DNA from: Verrucomicrobiaceae bacterium UBA2429
GTDB taxonomy: Bacteria; Verrucomicrobiota; Verrucomicrobiia; Verrucomicrobiales; Verrucomicrobiaceae
NCBI GenBank assembly: GCA_002343505.1
Contig: DDQZ01000034.1
Location: 45,336-101,965, forward strand
Direction: 5' to 3'
Length of the DNA stretch: 56,630 bases
The translations under genes were made by a program, and so were the position numbers. The notes below the pieces were generated by a model. That model had not been told where the DNA came from and did no database searches. It saw nothing but the letters and a program-made list of their open reading frames with translations. How positions within the stretch are numbered: the stretch's first letter is position 1; each line of letters starts with the position of its first letter. This document shows positions 27,897 through 36,212 of this stretch, in pieces.

Positions 27897-27922
27897 GCCT
27901 TCCGGCCGTCACTGACTCACAC
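27891..27922. terminator. Inverted repeat across the serA / ceramidase-like convergent ends
   Basis: GTGTGAG (27891-27897) and CTCACAC (27916-27922), 7-bp perfect arms enclosing both stop codons, 18-nt loop, no T-tract. Could slow both polymerases; weak evidence. Confidence 0.3.
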
Positions 27923-29351
27923 GCCCAAGCAGATCAAGGATCTTCGCGGTGATTTTCACCGACGCCTCGCGCTCGACTCGGTTGGTGCCCAGCCAGGTCT
28001 CGTAGCCGCCAAGCTCGTGCTGCGCGGGCGTGGGCAGGTAGCCGTTGCTGCCATTCGCCAGCTCGATGGTGAGGGTGTCTTTGAACGGGCTGCGAGCCTT
28101 GATCTCCAGTCCGATCTCGGTGAAGACCTCGAAGGGAATCGCGGCGATGCCGAGATCGCCGACGCGGAAAGCCTGCATGACGCAGCTAACCGTGTCCGCC
28201 TTCGAGTCGCGCGCGGCCAGCACGCGCTCGGCGTAGGGCTGCTCCAGTCTGTGCGCGGGCTCGGCATCCCTGGGTTTGGCGAGCACGCCTTTCGCCCACT
28301 CGATCATCTCCGGTGCGGGACGGCGCGCGGCAAGTTCCAAGTCCTCCACGGCGGCCTTCAGTGGAACCCAGTCCTGATGTTTCAACGCACCGCGCACGCG
28401 GAGAACCTCGGCGGCGAGATCGCCCGCGACGAGCTTGATCTTCTCATAGGGCGCGCGCTGGACGGCGGGAGTTTTGCCACTGTAGTCATTGTTGTTCACA
28501 TCGCCGCAGGGGCCGTTGGCCAGAATGCCGACGACGGGCGGGTGCGCGTCATCCGAGCCGAGTTCCTTTTCAATGACGCGGCAGAATTCGCCGAAGTAAT
28601 CCGCCGACAAATGCTCGCGCGGCACGCCGCCGACATAGTGCAGCCAGTAGTTGGCCATGATCGCGATCTGGCGTCCGTCAGCCGCCTGCACGGAGAGGCA
28701 ATAAACCTCGGGATTGACGGGGCCGGCGGGACCGGCCATGCGGGGGCGCAGCAGGCTGGCGGGATTCATCACCGCGCGGTCCTGGCCGCCGAAGGGGTTC
28801 GTGTTGGTCACGCCCTCATTGAGCAGCCAGCGCCTGTTGAAAACATGCTGCGGCACCGCGCCCGCGCCCCAGGCGATCCTCGCCGGCTCCAAGTTGTTCA
28901 CCGCGCGGCGCACGCCATCCACGACGCGGGAGATGATGAGGCTGCGATAGTTCAACGATGAGTCGGGATCCGTGATCGCGGAGACGCTGGAGTGCGTGTG
29001 CGTGCCGGAGAACATCATGTGCGCGGCCGGTATGCCGGTTGCGGCCTCGATTTTTGACTTGGCCTCGTCCCAGACATCGCGCGCCAGCGAGATGGTGTCG
29101 GCCACGACCAAGGCCAGTCTTGTCGAGCCGTCATCCAGCACCAGACAGCGCGCGCGCAGCTCGTCATGCACATGCGCGGCGATTGGCCTGGGCGCGAAAT
29201 TGCCGACGATCTCCATCCCAAGGGGCGGCGTGATGTTGCTGGTGGCCGCGCCCGCTTTGAAGACCCGCTCCGCGCGTTCCTGCGCCGGTGCGTTGACGGG
29301 AGGCAGGCAGAGAATGCCGGCGAGGATGAAAAGAGGAGCGGTGCGTTTCAT
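27909..29351 (-). CDS. Secreted neutral/alkaline ceramidase-like protein
   Basis: 480-residue exported protein of the neutral/alkaline non-lysosomal ceramidase N-terminal family. A signal peptide (KRTAPLFILAGILCLPPVNA) supports start 29351, although the frame remains open far upstream. Family features: KAGAATSNITPPLGMEIVGN, LVLDDGSTRLALVVAD, and the zinc-site motif FSGTHTHSS near 115; NGPCGDVNNND lies near 320. Only the catalytic domain is present, without the immunoglobulin-like tail of true ceramidases. In PVC genomes such short forms are abundant and their substrates unknown, so ceramide hydrolysis is not assured. It is divergent from an alpha/beta hydrolase gene. Confidence 0.85.
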   Translation of the reverse strand: MKRTAPLFILAGILCLPPVNAPAQERAERVFKAGAATSNITPPLGMEIVGNFAPRPIAAHVHDELRARCLVLDDGSTRLALVVADTISLARDVWDEAKSKIEAATGIPAAHMMFSGTHTHSSVSAITDPDSSLNYRSLIISRVVDGVRRAVNNLEPARIAWGAGAVPQHVFNRRWLLNEGVTNTNPFGGQDRAVMNPASLLRPRMAGPAGPVNPEVYCLSVQAADGRQIAIMANYWLHYVGGVPREHLSADYFGEFCRVIEKELGSDDAHPPVVGILANGPCGDVNNNDYSGKTPAVQRAPYEKIKLVAGDLAAEVLRVRGALKHQDWVPLKAAVEDLELAARRPAPEMIEWAKGVLAKPRDAEPAHRLEQPYAERVLAARDSKADTVSCVMQAFRVGDLGIAAIPFEVFTEIGLEIKARSPFKDTLTIELANGSNGYLPTPAQHELGGYETWLGTNRVEREASVKITAKILDLLGRVSQ

Positions 29352-29359
29352 GGGGCAGG

Positions 29360-29365
29360 AGCATA
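29360..29365 (-). promoter_or_regulatory. -10 box of the ceramidase-like gene
   Basis: On the reverse strand TATGCT ends 8 bp before the ATG at 29351, again too close for a normal leader. No good -35 box is seen at standard spacing. Confidence 0.35.
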
Positions 29366-29489
29366 CGCGCCTGGGACCGTGTTTTTCGTCGAGCCTTGCA
29401 AAGCCCCATCTGTTAAAGCGCGGGAATGATAACGGGGCGGTTTGGATGAAGGAAAGGAGTGCTAAAGCGCGATAGGATGCCGCCGACTC

Positions 29490-30422
29490 ATGAGAGCCAT
29501 GCCTTTTCCTTCCACCCCGCATTTTTATGCCAGAATGACCCGCGTTTGCGCGACAGTGGTGATGCTGCCGCTGCTTTGCGCACGTTTTCCGGCCTTCGCC
29601 GGGCCGGAGGCGGACGGCAAGGATGCCTTCACTTTGGAAATCAGGGGCAAGTCCATCGAGGTCTTCACCTATCGCCCGAAGAATTTCGACGGCGGGCGTT
29701 TGATCGTGGTCATGCACGGCATGAACCGGAACGCGCGTGACTACCTCGACAACGCGGTGACGCTGGGAGACAGGTTCGGGGCGCTCATCGCAGCGCCTGC
29801 TTTTGACCTGGGGCAGTTTCCCGTGGAGGCCTACCAGCGCGGCGGAGTCACCAGGGACAGCAAGCCGCAGCCGGAGTCGGAGTGGACGTTTCGTTACGTC
29901 TGGGACGTGGTCGGCGAGATGCGCAGGCGCGAGGACCGCCCCGGCATGGAGTGCCGTCTCATCGGGCACTCGGCGGGCGGGCAGTTCCTCACCCGGCTTG
30001 CAGGTTTCATGCCGGGCGACGCGGTGCGCATCATCGCCGGCAATCCGGGAAACCTGCTTTTCCCCACGCATGACATGCCGTTCCAATATGGCTTCGGCGG
30101 CTTGCCAGAGGCTCTCGCAGGCGATGATGCGCTCAAGAGTTATCTGGCCGCTCCGCTAACGCTTTATCTGGGCTTGGATGACACGGGCACGGCGAATCTG
30201 GACATGACCGAAAACGCCATGCGGCAGGGCGCCACGCGCATCGAGCGCGGACGCGCCTGCTTCCGCATGGGGGAGGCGCTGGCGCGGGAAAAAGGCTGGC
30301 CCTTCGGCTGGCGTCTGGTGGAGGCACCCGGTGTGGCGCATGACTCGAAGGCGCTTTTTGCCCACCCCCAGGCTGCTGAGGCCCTCTTTGGCGGCTCCAG
30401 TGGCGCGCTGGAGCCTCATTGA
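29490..30422 (+). CDS. Exported alpha/beta hydrolase (PHB-depolymerase-like esterase)
   Basis: 310-residue serine hydrolase. It has an N-terminal export signal (MTRVCATVVMLPLLCARFPAFA; Met at 29535 is an alternative start), the oxyanion strand LIVVMHGMNRN, the nucleophile elbow GHSAGGQ near 160, and a C-terminal His in APGVAHDSK. Overall it resembles LpqC/PHB-depolymerase-like esterases, but substrate specificity cannot be read. The long reverse-strand frame overlapping it is an upstream extension of the ceramidase-like gene and is not coding. It converges with the FAD oxidoreductase gene. Confidence 0.82.
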   Translation: MRAMPFPSTPHFYARMTRVCATVVMLPLLCARFPAFAGPEADGKDAFTLEIRGKSIEVFTYRPKNFDGGRLIVVMHGMNRNARDYLDNAVTLGDRFGALIAAPAFDLGQFPVEAYQRGGVTRDSKPQPESEWTFRYVWDVVGEMRRREDRPGMECRLIGHSAGGQFLTRLAGFMPGDAVRIIAGNPGNLLFPTHDMPFQYGFGGLPEALAGDDALKSYLAAPLTLYLGLDDTGTANLDMTENAMRQGATRIERGRACFRMGEALAREKGWPFGWRLVEAPGVAHDSKALFAHPQAAEALFGGSSGALEPH

Positions 30423-30474
30423 AGCAGCGTCACGATCTGTGTCTGCGCGATGAAAATCCGCCATCTCCGCGGGT

Positions 30475-31731
30475 TCATCGAAAACGATCCGGCGACATCA
30501 AATCCAACGGCACGGGCGGTTCCTCCCCGGCGAGCAAACCCGCCACGATCATGCCTGTGGCGGGGGCGAGGCTCAGGCCCATCATGGCGTGGCCGGTGGC
30601 GACTGTCAGATTGGCCCATTCCCGCGCGCGGCCGATGTAAGGCATGCCATCGGGTGACACGGGGCGCAATCCGCTCCAGGGAGTGACGGATGAAAAGTCG
30701 TCCTCATGAAAAGCCGGATAGTAGCGTGTGAACTCGCGGATGATGCCGCGCACGCGCCGGCGGGTGATGGATTCATCCACTCCTGCAAGCTCCATCGTGC
30801 CGCCCACGCGCAGGGCGCCGTCCATCGGCGTCACGGCAAGGCGCGCCTCCGTGCAGATGGCGCAGAGGCTTGGAAGCTGGCGCGGCTTTTCGAGCGTCAG
30901 GCTGTAGCCTTTGCCCGCCTGCATGGGAATACGGAGTCCAAACTCGCGCGCGCTGTCCGCCGACCACACACCGGCAGCCATGACCAGCTCGTCCATAGGC
31001 AGCTCATCATCCCCGCAGAAAACGCGGAAGATTTCCCGCCGCCCACCAGCCAGCGCGCGCGCGCTCCAGCCGGTGATCTCCGTGTCGAAGCGGAAGTTCA
31101 CGCCGAGGAATTCAAGCTCCTTCTCCAGCGCCGCGATGAAACGGCCCGGAGCCAGGTGGCAGTCGAGTGGAAAATGCACGCTGCCCGCCACATCCAGCGT
31201 CACCGCCGGGTCGAGCGTGGCGGTGGCTTTGGCATCAAGTACTTGCGCGGGCATGCCGAGCGCGCGGCTTTTTTCGGCGAAACGCGCCTCATCCTCCAGG
31301 GCGCGCGGCTCCTTGCATAGCATGAGCAGGCCGCGCTTCACCAGTCCGGTGTCGAGCCCGCATTCCTCGAAGCAGCGCCGGCTCAGAAGGCCGAGATCAC
31401 GCAGCACCGGGCCTGCGGCATCGGCGCGCTTTTGAGTGGAGGCCCGCCAAAAACGCAGCCCCCACGCAAGCAGGGAGGGGTCGAGCCTTGGCTTGATGTA
31501 AAACGGCGACTCCGGGTTCAGCATCCACTTCAAACCAAGCCGCATCATGCCGGGCGCGGCCAGCGGGATGAAATGGCTGGGCACGACCATGCCGGCATTG
31601 CCGAAGGAGCATCCATCGCGCGCGCGCGGTTTTTTCTCGATGACGGTCACGCTCATGCCGCGCCGCGCGCAATAGAGCGCGGTGCAAAGGCCGACGACGC
31701 CGGCTCCCAGGATGACGACACGGGTGGACAT
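30475..31731 (-). CDS. FAD-dependent D-amino-acid dehydrogenase-like oxidoreductase (DAO family)
   Basis: 418-residue flavoenzyme resembling DadA and the hydroxyproline-pathway D-amino-acid dehydrogenases. It oxidises an amino or imino acid and passes electrons to the respiratory chain. The Rossmann motif VVILGAGVVGLCTALYCA starts at residue 5, followed by the acidic end in VIEKKP. FGNAGMVVPSHF and the C-terminal FAD motif SPDGMPYIGRA plus TGHAMMGLSLAPATG match the DAO family. No racemase or transporter is adjacent to fix the substrate. Confidence 0.85.
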   Translation of the reverse strand: MSTRVVILGAGVVGLCTALYCARRGMSVTVIEKKPRARDGCSFGNAGMVVPSHFIPLAAPGMMRLGLKWMLNPESPFYIKPRLDPSLLAWGLRFWRASTQKRADAAGPVLRDLGLLSRRCFEECGLDTGLVKRGLLMLCKEPRALEDEARFAEKSRALGMPAQVLDAKATATLDPAVTLDVAGSVHFPLDCHLAPGRFIAALEKELEFLGVNFRFDTEITGWSARALAGGRREIFRVFCGDDELPMDELVMAAGVWSADSAREFGLRIPMQAGKGYSLTLEKPRQLPSLCAICTEARLAVTPMDGALRVGGTMELAGVDESITRRRVRGIIREFTRYYPAFHEDDFSSVTPWSGLRPVSPDGMPYIGRAREWANLTVATGHAMMGLSLAPATGMIVAGLLAGEEPPVPLDLMSPDRFR

Positions 31732-31809
31732 GCCCGCAAGGTGCCCGCGGCGCGGCGCGTGTCTTGCGCAAAGCCCGCGCCGCGCGCTGGAATTCGCACA
31801 AGCCGGCGC

Positions 31810-32568
31810 TTAGCGCACGCGCCAGATTTTCACGTCATCAATCCACACGGTGCTGCCCGCCAAAAAACTGAACCAGCGCTTCACCGGATGCGCGAAGCCG
31901 GGGGAGCGGTGCGCGGCCAGCAGGGCGCCATCCAGGCTGAGCCGCATTTCATCGCCCTCGGTGACGAGCGCGAGCTCGTGCCACTCGTTGTCCGCCTTCC
32001 ACAGCACGACGACCTGCCTGGATTTGAGCAGGGCCTCAAGATCGTCGGGAAGTTGTTCCTTCCTATCGAGGAAACCCTGGCGGCGCGCCCGAATGCCGAG
32101 GTCCATCACACCGGTTTTTTGGTCAATGAGCGTGACCGAGCTTTGACTCAGGATGCCGTAGCACAGATGCCCAGCATGCACGCCCGGGGTCTCGCGGTCC
32201 ACAAAGCCCAACTGCAGGGTCTCGCCCTGGTTGATGCCGGGAAAGCGGAAGCGCACCACGACTCCCCCGTCCTGGAAACCCGCCGCATGATGGATGTGCG
32301 CGGCGTGGCCGGCTTCCTTCGTCGCGCTGGCGATTTTGAGGATGCCCTCGTCGAGGTCGGCCTGTTTGAGGAGCGGCACGCGGTCCGCCGTGGCGCTGTT
32401 CCAGCCGTTGCCGATGGCCTTTGCCAGGTTTCCGTCCTCCTGCCGCTCAAAGGCGTCGTGGAAAATAAGAGCGCCGTTTTCGCTCAGCCACGCGGCGTCA
32501 TCGCGCGCCTGAAGATCGGTGAGACTGAGAGCGCAGAAGGCGATGGAAAAGTGTGGAAGCCGGTTCAT
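31810..32568 (-). CDS. Secreted jelly-roll (LamG/DUF1080-like) protein
   Basis: 252-residue protein with a probable signal (NRLPHFSIAFCALSL, processed near LQARDD). The rest looks like a concanavalin-type beta-sandwich: LIFHDAFERQEDGNLAKAIGNGW at the entry strand, GGVVVRFRFPG, HELALVTEGDEMRLSLDGALLAAH, and the closing strand VWIDDVKIWRV. This pattern is common in PVC proteins annotated as DUF1080 or LamG-like domains that bind or hydrolyse glycans. No catalytic residue can be named. ATG 32568 is preferred to 32640 because it opens the signal peptide. Confidence 0.65.
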   Translation of the reverse strand: MNRLPHFSIAFCALSLTDLQARDDAAWLSENGALIFHDAFERQEDGNLAKAIGNGWNSATADRVPLLKQADLDEGILKIASATKEAGHAAHIHHAAGFQDGGVVVRFRFPGINQGETLQLGFVDRETPGVHAGHLCYGILSQSSVTLIDQKTGVMDLGIRARRQGFLDRKEQLPDDLEALLKSRQVVVLWKADNEWHELALVTEGDEMRLSLDGALLAAHRSPGFAHPVKRWFSFLAGSTVWIDDVKIWRVR

Positions 32569-32675
32569 GGCGGGCCTTGAAGAACGAGGTTCGTTGCCGG
32601 GATTTGGCAGCCTCTGTCCATGCGGACCCGGCGCGCGCATGACCCGTCTTTTTTGCCGCGCCGATCATCCGAAAC

Positions 32676-32703
32676 TGGACGATTCACGCGCGGCGGCTAG
32701 TCT
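32676..32703 (+). promoter_or_regulatory. Candidate SDR promoter
   Basis: TGGACG (32676-32681), 16-bp spacer, TAGTCT (32698-32703), 7 bp before the SDR ATG. The -10 box is identical to those of menC and asd; the -35 box is poor. Confidence 0.4.
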
Positions 32704-32710
32704 CGCGCGC

Positions 32711-33508
32711 ATGGAATCCGACTGGAAAGGAAAAATCGTGATCGTCACCGGTGGTGGCGGCGGCATGGGACAGGCGGCGGCGCAGCGCTTCGCCGGAGCG
32801 GGCGCGCGGACATTTGTCTTTGGGCGCACGCTGGAGTCTTTGCAGGCGGCGGCGACGATTTCCCCAGAGATCATCCCTGTGGTCTGTGATGTCGCGGACA
32901 CGGCCAGCATCGCATCGGCCATGCGGGTGGTGCTGGCGGAGGGCGCGCCCTTCGCGCTCATTCACACCGCGGGCATCAACACGCCGGACCGCTTCCTGGA
33001 TCATGCCGACCCGGGCAGGCTGGTGTCCGAGGAGAGCTGGAGGAGGGTGATGGAGATCAACGTGCTCGGCGTGGCAAACATGATCCAGGCCGTGACTCAG
33101 CCGATGGCGGCCGCGGGCGGCGGGCGCATCGTGGTCGTGTCATCCACGGCGGGCCACGGCTTCGACTCCTACGCGGGAGTGCCCTACACCGCGAGCAAAT
33201 GGGCCGTGCATGGCATGTTGTTCACCGCGCGCATGCAGCTCAACGCGCGCGGCATCGTCGTCTCCGAGTATGCCCCCGGAGAGGCGGATACTCCGCTGGT
33301 GAAAAAACGCCCGGTGCAGCCGGCGGCGGAGCACAAGAGCGCCATGATCACCTGCGCCGACTGCGCTGACGCGCTGTTTTTCATCGCCAGCCAGCCGCAC
33401 AGCATGAGCATCATCCAGCTCCCCGCCTACCAGCCTTTTGGCGGCATGCCGCCCCAGATCACCGCGCCCTGGCTGGCGGGCCTGGACATCAAGCCTGCGG
33501 GAACGTGA
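32711..33508 (+). CDS. Short-chain dehydrogenase/reductase (SDR)
   Basis: 265-residue classical SDR. Cofactor motif TGGGGGMGQ at about residue 13, HTAGIN in the NNAG position, Ser in VVSSTAG and the active-site YTASK. The C-terminus (IQLPAYQPFGGMP) resembles the SDR group that includes E. coli YdfG-type and related enzymes. Cofactor preference and substrate are not evident. The frame extends upstream to 32519 but that part overlaps the divergent gene; ATG 32711 directly follows a promoter. Confidence 0.88.
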   Translation: MESDWKGKIVIVTGGGGGMGQAAAQRFAGAGARTFVFGRTLESLQAAATISPEIIPVVCDVADTASIASAMRVVLAEGAPFALIHTAGINTPDRFLDHADPGRLVSEESWRRVMEINVLGVANMIQAVTQPMAAAGGGRIVVVSSTAGHGFDSYAGVPYTASKWAVHGMLFTARMQLNARGIVVSEYAPGEADTPLVKKRPVQPAAEHKSAMITCADCADALFFIASQPHSMSIIQLPAYQPFGGMPPQITAPWLAGLDIKPAGT

Positions 33509-33570
33509 GCGGGATGGTGTGTTCAGGCTGCTCTTGAAAAGGGCGCTTCAGTACCAAACGGAAAGCGCGC

Positions 33571-33584
33571 CATGCTTGAGCATG
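33571..33584. repeat. Small inverted repeat in the SDR / PQQ-protein convergent gap
   Basis: CATGCT-TG-AGCATG. It lies in a 132-bp stretch between two convergent genes that otherwise shows nothing recognisable. The 2-nt loop makes a hairpin poor; a protein site or chance are both possible. Confidence 0.3.
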
Positions 33585-33640
33585 ACACGCCCGCGTGTGT
33601 GATATCCTTGCCAGCCGGTGATCGAAGGGCACCGCTCTGC

Positions 33641-34924
33641 TCACTGAAATTCGAGGCAGACACCCTCGGTCGTGCTGCGGGCAAACAGACGGTTGTATGC
33701 CAGTACGGGGTAACTCCACACTTTGCCTTCAAGCACTTCCTCGCGTTTCAACTCAGTGTATTTCCTTGGGTTGGCTTCGACGACGACAAGCTCGCCTTTG
33801 TCACTAAGGGCGATGATGCTGTCTCCCGCCAGGATGACCTGGCCAGGACCAAAGCCAGGGGTGGACCATTTCATGTCGCCAGTGCGAATGTCCACGCAAG
33901 CGAGGGGACCCTCACCGTATTTTTTGAAGCTGAACATGCCGTAGAGGTGGCCGTCTTTGACTACAGGAGTGCTCCAATGGTTGGCAAAGTCATCGTTTTC
34001 CTTGCGCCAGATTTCCTTGGATTTCCAACTGGAGCCGGACTTGCTGATCTGGTAGGCGCCCGCGCCCACACCGTATCCGGCCGAGCAATAAACGATGTCC
34101 TCAAAGACGACCGGGCTGGCGGCGGTGGAGATATTGAAACGATAAGGCTGGCGCCAGAGCACCTTGCCGCTTTCGGGCAGCACGGAGACGAGGCCGGTCT
34201 GGGTGAAGAAGATGCATTGGCGTGTGCCGAGCAGATCGGCCACGACGGGCGTGGCGTGGGTCATTTTGTCGTCCTCACCCTTCCACAGGACCTTGCCGCT
34301 GGTTTTGTCGAGGCCGAGCAGCGCCTGGCCCTCGCCGCCACCGCACATCATGAGCACATTGCCCTCAATGACTGGCGAGGCGGCGTTTTGCCAGCGGATT
34401 TGCACGCCGGCGTTTTCCTTCAGCACATCGCGGTTCCAGACGAGATCGCCGCCGGCGGCGCTGAAGCAATGGACGCCGAGGCTGGAGTCAATGACATAGA
34501 CTTTGTCGCCATCCACGACAGGGGTGGAGCGCGGGCCGTCGCCGCCTTTGTTGTCATTGGTGCCGGCATCGCCGCCGCCGTCGTATTTGCCGATGATGGA
34601 GAGGGGCTTGGACCACAGCTCCTTGCCGGTCCTCACATCCAGGCAGACGATCATCTCGCCGCTGTTGCCATCGTACTCGCCGGTGACGAGTGTGAAAGCC
34701 TTGCCGCCGGCCACGGCGAATGAACTGAAGCCCTTGGGAGTCTCGGCTTTCCAGAGGGTTTTGACACCAGCGCCTTTCCAATTGGAGACTTGCGGCGCTG
34801 GAACGGTGCCGTCATTGTTCGGGCCGCGGAATTTGCCCCACTCAACCGGGGCGCTGGTTTGGGCGGAAAGACCGGCCGCTGCGAGCAGCGAGCCGCCGAG
34901 GAGGCAGTGAAGGGGGCAGTTCAT
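33641..34924 (-). CDS. Secreted PQQ-like beta-propeller protein
   Basis: 427-residue exported beta-propeller. A signal peptide (NCPLHCLLGGSLLAAAGLSA) sets the start at 34924. The entry motif WGKFRGPNNDG is typical of Verrucomicrobia/Planctomycetes PQQ-binding-like proteins. Repeated blades end in tryptophan-docking sequences such as DVRTGKELWSK, DKTSGKVLWKG, LPESGKVLWRQ and DIRTGDMKWST. The fold is shared with BamB and with quinoprotein dehydrogenases, but the catalytic PQQ ligands are not visible, so a structural or binding role is as likely as redox activity. Confidence 0.85.
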   Translation of the reverse strand: MNCPLHCLLGGSLLAAAGLSAQTSAPVEWGKFRGPNNDGTVPAPQVSNWKGAGVKTLWKAETPKGFSSFAVAGGKAFTLVTGEYDGNSGEMIVCLDVRTGKELWSKPLSIIGKYDGGGDAGTNDNKGGDGPRSTPVVDGDKVYVIDSSLGVHCFSAAGGDLVWNRDVLKENAGVQIRWQNAASPVIEGNVLMMCGGGEGQALLGLDKTSGKVLWKGEDDKMTHATPVVADLLGTRQCIFFTQTGLVSVLPESGKVLWRQPYRFNISTAASPVVFEDIVYCSAGYGVGAGAYQISKSGSSWKSKEIWRKENDDFANHWSTPVVKDGHLYGMFSFKKYGEGPLACVDIRTGDMKWSTPGFGPGQVILAGDSIIALSDKGELVVVEANPRKYTELKREEVLEGKVWSYPVLAYNRLFARSTTEGVCLEFQ

Positions 34925-34936
34925 GAGGACAGGAGC

Positions 34937-34963
34937 AGGGTATGGGATTGCGGGCTGAGTCAA
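34937..34963 (-). promoter_or_regulatory. Promoter of the PQQ-propeller gene
   Basis: On the reverse strand TTGACT, a short 15-bp spacer, TACCCT, then 12 bp to the ATG. Good -35 match, modest -10. Confidence 0.4.
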
Positions 34964-35036
34964 CGCCGCGCGGCGCGCAGTCTTGCGTCCGCGCACCGCG
35001 TGGCAAGCGAAGACTTGGGGGATTGGAAGACGAGAC

Positions 35037-36062
35037 TTAGACAAGCAACTCAGCAATCTGCACCGCGTTGAGCGCCGCGCCTTTGAGGAGCTGGTCGCCG
35101 ACGACCCAGAAAGCGAGACCGTTGTCGAGCGCGCAGTCCAGGCGCAGGCGGCCGACGGCGCAGTTGTCGCGGCCGGCGATGTCGAGGGCCAGCGGATACT
35201 GCTTGGCGGCGGGATCGTCCATGACATCAAGGCCGGGCGCTTTTGCCAGCACGGCGCGCGCGGCCTCGACAGTGACGGGTTTTTCGAATTCGGCGCTGAT
35301 GGCGATGCTGTGGGCGCGGAAGACGGGGATGCGCACGCATGTGACGGAGGCGCGGAAGTCAGGGTGGTGCATGATCTTGCGCCCCTCGTTTTCCATTTTC
35401 ATCTCCTCTTTCGTGTAGCCGCTGTCGAGGAAGCTGTCCACATGCGGGATGGCGTTGAAGGCGATCTGGTGCGGATAGACGTGCGGCTGGGAGGCGAGCT
35501 TCGGCGCGTCCCACGCGCGGTTTTCAGCGGCCCACTCACGGGTCTGGCGGGCGAGTTCCTCAATGGCCTGCGCGCCGGTGCCGGAGACGGCCTGGTAGCT
35601 GCTGGCGAAGATCCGCCTCACGCCAAAGGCCTGGTGCAGCGGATGCAGCGCCATGAGCGAGATGGCGGTGGTGCAGTTCGGGTTGGCGATGATGCCCTGG
35701 TGGCTTTTCGCGTCGCCGCCATTGATCTCGGGCACCACGAGCGGCACGGCGGGGTCCATGCGGAAGGCGGAGGAGTTGTCCACGACCACGGCACCCGCCT
35801 TCACGGCGTGCGGGGCGAATTCCTTGGAAATGCCGCCTCCTGCGCTGAAGAGGGCGATGTCCACCCCGGCGAAGCTTTCGGGGGTGAGTTCCTCGATGGT
35901 CACATCCTCTCCCTTGAACTTCAGCTTTTTTCCGGCGCTGCGGGCGCTGGCGAGGAGGGAAAGCCGGCCGACGGGGAAAGCCCGCTGCTCCAGGCAGCGA
36001 AGCATTTCCGCGCCCACCGCTCCGGTGGCACCGACGACTGCGACGTGTTTGAGATTGCTCAT
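35037..36062 (-). CDS. asd: Aspartate-semialdehyde dehydrogenase
   Basis: Reduces aspartyl phosphate to aspartate semialdehyde with NADPH, the branch-point step toward lysine/diaminopimelate, threonine and methionine. 341 residues. Nucleotide motif VAVVGATGAVGAEM at residue 8, catalytic Cys in ANPNCTTA, and the substrate-binding KMENEGRKI and IPVFRAHS regions. This is the form common in Gram-positive and PVC bacteria. The start at 36062 matches the family; the frame extends 23 codons further upstream over the promoter. No other aspartate-pathway gene is next to it. Confidence 0.95.
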   Translation of the reverse strand: MSNLKHVAVVGATGAVGAEMLRCLEQRAFPVGRLSLLASARSAGKKLKFKGEDVTIEELTPESFAGVDIALFSAGGGISKEFAPHAVKAGAVVVDNSSAFRMDPAVPLVVPEINGGDAKSHQGIIANPNCTTAISLMALHPLHQAFGVRRIFASSYQAVSGTGAQAIEELARQTREWAAENRAWDAPKLASQPHVYPHQIAFNAIPHVDSFLDSGYTKEEMKMENEGRKIMHHPDFRASVTCVRIPVFRAHSIAISAEFEKPVTVEAARAVLAKAPGLDVMDDPAAKQYPLALDIAGRDNCAVGRLRLDCALDNGLAFWVVGDQLLKGAALNAVQIAELLV

Positions 36063-36093
36063 GTGTTTGGGCTTGGTCTGAAAAAGGGCGCGC

Positions 36094-36121
36094 AGACTAG
36101 TGCCGGGAGCCGGGATTGCAA
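36094..36121 (-). promoter_or_regulatory. asd promoter
   Basis: On the reverse strand TTGCAA, 16-bp spacer, TAGTCT, then GCGCGC. Unlike the others the ATG is 31 bp downstream, so this transcript has a real leader of about 24 bases. Confidence 0.5.
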
Positions 36122-36212
36122 CCGTGCGCATGGAATACCATACTCCCTTCCCGCGAGGTATCCTTGCGGGAAAATAAACCCGGTATGATGAAGCTGTCAG
36201 GCCGGTTGGTGC